Shown here one piece after another: positions 1 to 5,019 of a DNA stretch of 5,019 nt. The stretch lies in contig JALNYF010000092.1 of assembly GCA_023229985.1 (NCBI GenBank), forward strand, positions 1 through 5,019, given 5' to 3'. Position numbers and translations under genes: made by a program. This DNA comes from Bacteroidales bacterium (GTDB lineage: Bacteria; Bacteroidota; Bacteroidia; Bacteroidales; WCHB1-69). Position 1 is the first letter of the stretch; each line of letters opens with the position of its first letter. The notes beneath the pieces were generated by a model. The model made no database searches. It was not told the DNA's origin and saw only the letters and a program-made list of their open reading frames with translations.

Positions 1-2561
1 CGCCGGAAACGGCAACTTCCAATCGCTGCTGTATCGGCGGGATGTGTGGAAATAACTCCTGCGGTGCCAATTCCCTCATCTACGGAAGCACCCGCCAACA
101 TATCCTCGAACTGGAAACCGTTTTGAGTGATGGGAGCCTTTGCTCTTTTGCACCGCTCTCTCTATCTGAATTTGAAGAAAAATGTAAACAGAACAACTTT
201 GAAGGCAAAATTTATCAAAATATATATAACTTATTAAATAATAGTGATATACAAAATGAAATCCGCACACAATTCCCCGATAAATCTTTGAAAAGAAGAA
301 GCATGGGGTACGCTGTGGACGAGTTATTGGATATGCCGCCGTTTTCGAAAAATGACGATAAACCGTTTAATTTCTGCACTTTGTTGGTCGGTTCCGAGGG
401 AACGTTAGCCGTTACGACTCGAATCAAAGTGAAGCTCACTCCCCTACCCGCCCCGCACAAAGCCCTGCTCTGCGTGGAAAACGACAGCATGGATGATGCC
501 CTACAAGTGAACCTTACCGCCCTGAAATACCAACCCACTGCCGTAGAATTGATTGATGACCTGATACTTGAACTCGCCAAACAAAATATTACCCAACAAA
601 AGAATCGGGATTTTATCAAGGGAACTCCCAAAGCACTGATTGTCATTGAATTAATAGAAAATTCGGAAGAAGAACTCAACCAAAAAATTGAAATCATTCG
701 TTTGGCACTCATCAACGAAAAATTAGGGGCTCACTACACCATCATTCGCGGTGACGAGATGCAGAAAGTATGGAGTTTGCGAAAAGCAGGCTTAGGGATC
801 ATGTCCAACGCCAAGGGGGATAGCAAACCGGTTACTGTTGTTGAAGATATTGCCGTTTCACCCGAAAAATATCCCGATTATTTCCACGAATTTGAAGAAT
901 TATTGTCAAAATATGACCTGAAATGTGCTTATTACGCTCACATATCAACAGGCGAACTGCACAACAAGCCGCTTTTTAACTTAAAAAAAGCCGATGAAGT
1001 CGATAAATTCCGCCTTTTTGCGCGCGAAGCAGCACTTTTGGTAAAAAAATATGGAGGCTGTTTGAGCGGTGAACACGGTGACGGGCGTCTGCGCGGCGAG
1101 TTTTTACCCCTGATGGTAGGAGAAAAAAATTATGGCATATTTATTGAAATCAAGAAGATTTTTGATTCGGAGAACATTCTGAATATCGGGAAGATCGTAA
1201 ATACGCCCGCGATGAACAGTGCGCTTCGGTATGCCGACAATACCCACTGCGAGAGCCAATACTCCATCAAGACCATTTTTGATTTTTCCGATACCGACGG
1301 TATTTTGCGTGCTATTGAAAAGTGCAATGGGTCAGGCGATTGCAAACGTTCCGCACTTTTTGACGGTGCGATGTGTCCCTCCTATCGTGCTACCAAAGAT
1401 GAAAAAAATGCTACCCGCGCCCGTGCTAACCTTTTGCGCGAGTTTTTAACCCATTCCACAAAGAAAAATCCATTCAACCACAAGGAGATAGCCGATAGTT
1501 TAGACCTTTGTTTAGCGTGCAAAGCGTGCAAATCGGAATGCCCTTCCAATGTGGATATGACCAAGCTGCGCGCCGAATTTCTATATCATTACTATCAACA
1601 ACACCCTATCCCGCTTCGGAGCCGTATCATTGCTTATTTCCCGTCATTAAATTTACTCGGACTGCAATTCTCACATATTTTTAATTTTATATGTACCAAT
1701 AAGTTACTATCTTTTTTAGCCAAAAAAACAATGGGCTTCTCCACTCACCGCTCCCTTCCTACCGTTTCACATTTTTCCCTCAAAAAATGGTCAAAAAAGA
1801 ATTTGGTCGCCCCGCAAAATCCCATTAAAACAGTCTATTTTTTTAATGATGAATTTACGAACACGCAAGATGTTGCCATCGGCATAAAAGCCATGCAACT
1901 GCTTCAAAAGCTGAATTATGAGGTTCGCATCATCGACAACTACTTTTCGGGACGGACGTTTTTATCCAAAGGTTTTTTGAAAAAAGCCAAAAAATTAGCC
2001 GAAAAGAACGTGAATTTATATGCCGACCTCATTGATGAAAATACGCCGTTGATCGGTTTGGAACCGTCGGCAATTCTCTCATTTCGAGATGAATATCCGC
2101 AATTAGTAGAAGAAAATTTGCGCGAAAAGGCAGCGAAACTATCGGAGAACTCTTTTTTGATTGATGAATTTATCGCCGATGAATTTGATCGGGGTCACAT
2201 TCAATCGTCTCAATTTTCGACCGAGAAGCGAAAGATTTTGTTTCACTCACATTGTTATCAAAAGGCACTTTCGAATACGAAAAAGAGCGTTCTAATGATG
2301 GAAATTCCTGATAATTATTCGGTTACGGAAATCAACGATGGGTGTTGCGGCATGGCAGGTGCTTTTGGCTATGAAAAAGAGCATTATGATTTATCGATGA
2401 AAATTGGAGAATTGTCGCTTTTCCCAACCATTCGGAATGCTGAAAAAGGCACAATTATCACCGCCACCGGCACGAGCTGTCGCCATCAGATAAAAGACGG
2501 CACCCATGAACGCGCCTTGCACCCAATTGAAATATTATGGGAGGCATTAATCGAAAAATAA
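1..2561 (+). CDS. FAD-binding and [4Fe-4S]-binding 2-hydroxyacid dehydrogenase, YdiJ/D-2-hydroxyglutarate or D-lactate dehydrogenase type (5' partial)
   Basis: Flavoprotein of the VAO/PCMH fold fused to a GlpC-like iron-sulfur part; the family oxidises D-2-hydroxyacids to 2-oxoacids and passes electrons via FeS clusters, probably to the respiratory chain. The frame is open from the first complete codon (nt 3), giving 852 visible residues (numbered from there). The Met at nt 42 lies within the FAD motif IGGMCGNNSCG (residues 11-21), so the gene begins upstream. Relatives are about 950-1020 residues, so roughly 100-150 are missing. Seen in order: FAD-binding domain; FAD-oxidase C-terminal domain with a probable metal site (H313-x6-H320 and E357 in SGEHGDG, 355-361); ferredoxin-like cysteines 441, 447, 458, then C503xxC506xxC509xxxC513P; two CCG domains. 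The second CCG domain is intact (HSHC 748-751, CCG 781-783, C826); the first has lost its cysteines (FSG 648-650, EPSA 687-690). Substrate is uncertain: D-2-hydroxyglutarate and D-lactate are both plausible. A terminator follows the stop directly. Confidence 0.94.
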   Translation, partial: PETATSNRCCIGGMCGNNSCGANSLIYGSTRQHILELETVLSDGSLCSFAPLSLSEFEEKCKQNNFEGKIYQNIYNLLNNSDIQNEIRTQFPDKSLKRRSMGYAVDELLDMPPFSKNDDKPFNFCTLLVGSEGTLAVTTRIKVKLTPLPAPHKALLCVENDSMDDALQVNLTALKYQPTAVELIDDLILELAKQNITQQKNRDFIKGTPKALIVIELIENSEEELNQKIEIIRLALINEKLGAHYTIIRGDEMQKVWSLRKAGLGIMSNAKGDSKPVTVVEDIAVSPEKYPDYFHEFEELLSKYDLKCAYYAHISTGELHNKPLFNLKKADEVDKFRLFAREAALLVKKYGGCLSGEHGDGRLRGEFLPLMVGEKNYGIFIEIKKIFDSENILNIGKIVNTPAMNSALRYADNTHCESQYSIKTIFDFSDTDGILRAIEKCNGSGDCKRSALFDGAMCPSYRATKDEKNATRARANLLREFLTHSTKKNPFNHKEIADSLDLCLACKACKSECPSNVDMTKLRAEFLYHYYQQHPIPLRSRIIAYFPSLNLLGLQFSHIFNFICTNKLLSFLAKKTMGFSTHRSLPTVSHFSLKKWSKKNLVAPQNPIKTVYFFNDEFTNTQDVAIGIKAMQLLQKLNYEVRIIDNYFSGRTFLSKGFLKKAKKLAEKNVNLYADLIDENTPLIGLEPSAILSFRDEYPQLVEENLREKAAKLSENSFLIDEFIADEFDRGHIQSSQFSTEKRKILFHSHCYQKALSNTKKSVLMMEIPDNYSVTEINDGCCGMAGAFGYEKEHYDLSMKIGELSLFPTIRNAEKGTIITATGTSCRHQIKDGTHERALHPIEILWEALIEK

Positions 2562-2567
2562 ACCGAA

Positions 2568-2594
2568 AGTCCCTGCGTTGTAGGGATTATTTTT
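2568..2594 (+). terminator. Rho-independent terminator of the dehydrogenase gene
   Basis: It starts 7 nt after the TAA stop. Bases 2568-2576 pair with 2580-2588 (core TCCCT/AGGGA, plus C-G, A-T and two G-T pairs) around a 3-nt GTT loop, and a T-rich run ending in TTTTT (2590-2594) follows. The position and the hairpin-plus-U-tract structure fit an intrinsic terminator and separate the dehydrogenase transcript from the downstream gene. The stem is moderate in GC content, so some read-through is possible. Confidence 0.8.
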
Positions 2595-2618
2595 GGTCAA
2601 AATGATCATTGATGTTTT

Positions 2619-2821
2619 GGGCGAGCCGGCTCTTTCCCCCCGCGCCACCTATTTTCTTCTTACTTCTCAACTTCTAAGATCCCTCCCGCTCGCCGTCGGG
2701 CTGTCCGCTCTTACTCCGCGCGGCTTCTTCAACGAAATTTCATGATACAAAGAATGAATGGATAGTTTCATTTTCTCAAACACGCTAGCCGCGCGGGGTA
2801 TCCGCTTCCATCCCTCTCGCG
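2619..2821. repeat. Putative dispersed, structured intergenic repeat (REP-like)
   Basis: This noncoding stretch is richer in GC than the AT-rich sequence that follows it. It opens with GGGCGAGCCGGCTC, which contains the 10-bp palindrome GAGCCGGCTC (2623-2632). It carries an inverted repeat of 14 nt with one mismatch (2712-2725 against 2787-2800, AGCCGCGCGGRGTA) around a 61-nt spacer, and an imperfect direct repeat GGGSTRTCCGCT (2698-2709 and 2795-2806, 10 of 12 identical). It ends in CATCCCTCTCGCG. The wording resembles intergenic repeats I recall from Bacteroidota genomes, but that is memory, not a search, and only one copy is in this window. Boundaries are approximate. I find no convincing ORF in it. 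The remaining intergenic sequence on its right (2822-2871) is AT-rich with a T7 run at 2857-2863 and shows nothing further that I can name. Confidence 0.5.
2712..2800. repeat. Long-range inverted repeat inside the intergenic element
   Basis: The left arm 2712-2725 and the right arm 2787-2800 are reverse complements at 13 of 14 positions, with CCGCGCGGC/GCCGCGCGG as a perfect core. In RNA the single mismatch would be a U-G wobble, so the whole arm could pair. The enclosed 61 nt (2726-2786) is A/T-rich, contains no further strong stem that I can see, and is open in no convincing reading frame. The arms themselves are partly self-complementary (CGCG), as is common in REP-type elements. The pairing is directly visible; any function is unknown. 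Confidence 0.7.
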
Positions 2822-2871
2822 AAGCAAGAAATAAGATCGCAAAAGAATTATATAAGTTTTTTTCATGAAGG

Positions 2872-2903
2872 CTTGCTTATCCGCAAAAAAAAGTGTAAGT
2901 TTG
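2872..2903 (+). promoter_or_regulatory. Bacteroidota-type housekeeping promoter for the PFOR gene
   Basis: The -7 box TAAGTTTG (2896-2903) is a perfect match to TAnnTTTG, the consensus of the Bacteroidota primary sigma factor. CTTG at 2872-2875 supplies the -33 TTG, with a 20-bp spacer, inside the known 19-21 range. Transcription should begin around nt 2908-2911, giving a 5' leader of about 47-50 nt before the PFOR start at 2958. The strong match fits a highly expressed central-metabolism gene. No operator was recognised. Confidence 0.75.
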
Positions 2904-2957
2904 CCAACTTGAAAATGAAAACAATATTTATTATAACTAACTAAATTATAAAAAGTT
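2904..2957 (+). promoter_or_regulatory. A/T-rich 5' leader lacking a Shine-Dalgarno sequence
   Basis: Between the promoter and the PFOR start codon the sequence is strongly A/T-rich and has no purine-rich GGAGG-like element at the usual spacing; AAAAAGTT immediately precedes ATG. Shine-Dalgarno-less initiation from unstructured A-rich leaders is normal in Bacteroidota, so this supports rather than undermines the start at 2958. The leader also contains a 9-codon ATG-to-TAA frame (2915-2944) and a weak 6-bp complementarity (2933-2938 with 2954-2959) that touches the start codon; both may be chance. Confidence 0.5.
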
Positions 2958-5019
2958 ATGGCAGAAAAAAAATTTATGACGTGCGACGGAAACTGCGCTG
3001 CAGCCCACGTTGCTTACATGTTTAGCGAAGTAGCCGCAATCTATCCTATCACTCCCTCTTCTCCTATGGCAGAGTACATTGACGAATGGAGTGCAGGCGG
3101 CAGAAAAAACATTTTTAACGAAACCGTTAAAGTTGTGGAAATGCAATCGGAAGCCGGTGCTGCCGGTGCCGTTCACGGTTCATTACAAGCCGGTGCATTA
3201 ACCACCACCTATACCGCTTCTCAAGGCCTAATGCTGATGATTCCGAATATGTACAAAATCGCCGGTGAATTGCTTCCTGGCGTTTTCCACGTTTCCGCTC
3301 GTTCTTTGGCAGCTCAGGCTTTGTCCATCTTCGGTGACCACGCCGACGTGATGAGTGCCCGCCAAACCGGTTTCGCACTTTTAGCTACCGGCTCAGTTCA
3401 AGAAATTATGGACTTGGCTCCTATTGCCCACTTGGCAGCTATCAAAAGTCGCGTGCCTTTTATGCACTTCTTTGACGGATTCCGTACTTCTCACGAAATC
3501 CAAAAAGTGGAAGTACCCGCTCAAGAAGAGTTGGCAAAATTAATCGACTGGAACGCCTTAAACGAATATCGCGAGCGTTCGTTGAATCCTGAACATCCTG
3601 TAACCCGCGGTACAGCTCAAAACCCCGACATCTACTTCCAAACCCGCGAAGCTCAAAACAAATTCTATGACGCTCTTCCAGACATCGTTGCCGATTATAT
3701 GAAAGAAATCAGCAAATTGTGTGGTCGTGAGTATGCTCCTTTCACTTTCTACGGTGCCAAAGATGCGACTGACGTTATCGTTGCTATGGGTTCTATCACC
3801 GATACCATCAAAACCGTTATCGACAAATTGACGGCTGAAGGCAAAAAAGTAGGCTTAATCAGCGTTCATTTGTACAGACCATTCTCTGTTAAATACTTAC
3901 GCGAAGTATTCCCAACTTCTGCCAAACGTATCTGCGTGCTTGACAGAACCAAAGAACCCGGCGCAAACGGAGATCCTTTGTACTTAGATGTTGTAGAAGC
4001 TTTCAAAGATTGTCCTTACAAACCGATGATCATCGGTGGTCGCTACGGCTTATCTTCAAAAGATACCACTCCTGCTCATATCGTTTCTGTTTACAACAAC
4101 TTAGCAGCAGCCGAACCGAAAAACCAATTCACTGTCGGTATCGTTGATGACGTTACTTTCAAATCTCTTCCTTTGATTCCGGAATTTTCAATTCTTCCAA
4201 AAGGAACTTTTGAAGCTAAATTCTACGGTTTAGGCGCAGATGGCACTGTTGGAGCCAACAAAAACTCTATCAAAATCATTGGCGACAACACCAATAAATA
4301 TAGTCAAGCCTATTTCGATTATGACAGTAAGAAATCGGGTGGTTACACTTGTTCGCACTTGCGTTTTGGCGACCAACCCATTTTGGCTCCTTACTTGGTA
4401 GGAACTCCCGACTTCGTTGCCGTTCACGTTCCTTCCTACTTACGCAAATATGACTGCTTGCGCGGTTTAAAAGAAAACGGTACTTTCTTGTACAACTCTC
4501 CTTGGACTGTTGAAGAAACCCGAAACCAACTTCCCGACTTCATAAAGAAATATTTGGCAGAAAAACACATCAATATGTACATCATTGATGCTACCAAAAT
4601 TGCCGAAGAAATTGGCTTAGGAAACCGTACAAATACCATTTTGCAATCTGCATTTTTCAAAATTTCAGGCGTAATTCCTTACGACTTGGCAGTTGAACAA
4701 ATGAAGAAATTTATCGTAAAATCTTATGGACGTAAAGGTGAAAGCATTGTCAACATGAACAATGCAGCAGTTGACCGTGGTGGCGAAATCGTAAAAGTTG
4801 AAATTCCTGCCGAATGGGCAAAATTAAACTGCAGCACTGATTTCGTTGTTGCTACCAACGCTTCCGACCCGGCATTCATTACCAACGTAATGCGTCCAAT
4901 GGTAGCACAATGCGGTAACGACCTTCCTGTAAGTGCATTTGAAGAAATTATTGATGGTACTTTCCCTGCCGGCACCACCGCTTACGAAAAACGTGGCGTT
5001 GCTTCTCACGTTCCCGCTT
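2958..5019 (+). CDS. nifJ: Pyruvate:ferredoxin (flavodoxin) oxidoreductase, N-terminal 687 residues (3' partial)
   Basis: PFOR is a cytoplasmic, thiamine-diphosphate and [4Fe-4S] enzyme that converts pyruvate and CoA to acetyl-CoA and CO2 and reduces ferredoxin or flavodoxin. The frame starts at ATG 2958 with MAEKKFMTCDGN, the usual N-terminus of the single-chain enzyme, and stays open to the window edge. Full-length enzymes have about 1,170-1,230 residues, so a little over half is present. Domain I: YPITPSSPM (29-37, T32), SEAGAAGA (64-71, E65), the TTTYTASQGLMLMIPNM stretch, R115 and SIFGDHADVM. T32, E65 and R115 correspond to the pyruvate and cofactor site residues Thr31, Glu64 and Arg114 of the Desulfovibrio africanus enzyme. 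Domain II covers roughly 250-410. The gamma-type domain III holds YGLGADGTVGANKNSIK from residue 423. The EKR motif is at 677-679. The FeS domain V and the thiamine-binding domain VI lie beyond the window. AAC and TTC codons dominate for Asn and Phe, which fits high expression. Own promoter at 2872-2903. Confidence 0.97.
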   Translation, partial: MAEKKFMTCDGNCAAAHVAYMFSEVAAIYPITPSSPMAEYIDEWSAGGRKNIFNETVKVVEMQSEAGAAGAVHGSLQAGALTTTYTASQGLMLMIPNMYKIAGELLPGVFHVSARSLAAQALSIFGDHADVMSARQTGFALLATGSVQEIMDLAPIAHLAAIKSRVPFMHFFDGFRTSHEIQKVEVPAQEELAKLIDWNALNEYRERSLNPEHPVTRGTAQNPDIYFQTREAQNKFYDALPDIVADYMKEISKLCGREYAPFTFYGAKDATDVIVAMGSITDTIKTVIDKLTAEGKKVGLISVHLYRPFSVKYLREVFPTSAKRICVLDRTKEPGANGDPLYLDVVEAFKDCPYKPMIIGGRYGLSSKDTTPAHIVSVYNNLAAAEPKNQFTVGIVDDVTFKSLPLIPEFSILPKGTFEAKFYGLGADGTVGANKNSIKIIGDNTNKYSQAYFDYDSKKSGGYTCSHLRFGDQPILAPYLVGTPDFVAVHVPSYLRKYDCLRGLKENGTFLYNSPWTVEETRNQLPDFIKKYLAEKHINMYIIDATKIAEEIGLGNRTNTILQSAFFKISGVIPYDLAVEQMKKFIVKSYGRKGESIVNMNNAAVDRGGEIVKVEIPAEWAKLNCSTDFVVATNASDPAFITNVMRPMVAQCGNDLPVSAFEEIIDGTFPAGTTAYEKRGVASHVPA

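Noticed and set aside
42..44. ATG as the start of the dehydrogenase gene
   Set aside because: It lies inside the conserved FAD-binding motif IGGMCGNNSCG, and the frame is open and family-like (NRCCIGG) upstream to the window edge.
180..260. AT-rich patch in the dehydrogenase gene as a possible insertion
   Set aside because: The frame is unbroken and encodes a stretch (EGKIYQNIYNLLNN...TQFPDKSLKRR) that fits the usual variable loop of the FAD-binding domain.
215..715. 166-codon open frame on the minus strand
   Set aside because: It lies wholly antisense to the well-supported dehydrogenase frame, and its Ser/Phe-rich translation resembles no family I know; it is a shadow.
2601..2610. AATGATCATT, a perfect 10-bp palindrome
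   Set aside because: It directly follows the terminator, has no second copy or nearby promoter, and a single short A/T-rich palindrome is expected by chance.
2612..2677. 21-codon plus-strand frame starting MFWASRLFPP
   Set aside because: It is short, follows the terminator with no promoter in sight, and runs into the repeat-like element; its composition mirrors that element rather than a protein.
2851..2863. TATAAGTTTTTTT as a second promoter box or terminator tract
   Set aside because: It lacks the final G of TAnnTTTG, and no stable stem precedes the T run.
2946..5009. Several minus-strand frames of 61-84 codons opposite PFOR
   Set aside because: All are antisense to a continuous, highly conserved PFOR reading frame and show no recognisable protein features.

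Overview
The window looks like a chromosomal segment of an anaerobic or fermentative member of the Bacteroidota. Three things point there: the protein sequences read like Bacteroidota versions of their families, the one clear promoter has the lineage-specific layout (TTG, 20-bp spacer, TAnnTTTG), and the second gene starts behind an A/T-rich leader with no Shine-Dalgarno sequence. This assignment is by recognition, not by a database search.

Layout: (1) nt 1-2561, + strand: the 3' part of a large FAD- and iron-sulfur-containing 2-hydroxyacid dehydrogenase of the YdiJ / D-2-hydroxyglutarate (or D-lactate) dehydrogenase type. Its true start lies upstream of the window; the Met at nt 42 sits inside the FAD-binding motif and is not the start. 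(2) nt 2562-2957: a 396-nt intergenic region with a rho-independent terminator directly after the stop codon, a GC-rich structured element of about 200 nt that looks like a dispersed intergenic repeat, an AT-rich stretch, and a promoter. (3) nt 2958-5019, + strand: the N-terminal 687 codons of pyruvate:ferredoxin (flavodoxin) oxidoreductase (nifJ/PFOR), open to the window edge.

Both genes concern 2-oxoacid redox chemistry. The first oxidises a 2-hydroxyacid to a 2-oxoacid, and the second decarboxylates pyruvate to acetyl-CoA and reduces ferredoxin or flavodoxin. They are codirectional, but the terminator, the spacer element and the separate promoter indicate two transcription units rather than an operon.

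I see no mobile element, CRISPR array, RNA gene or defence system. The most interesting items are modest: the structured intergenic element, loss of cysteine ligands in the first CCG domain of the dehydrogenase, and the PFOR promoter and leader. Nothing here supports a claim of a previously undescribed system.
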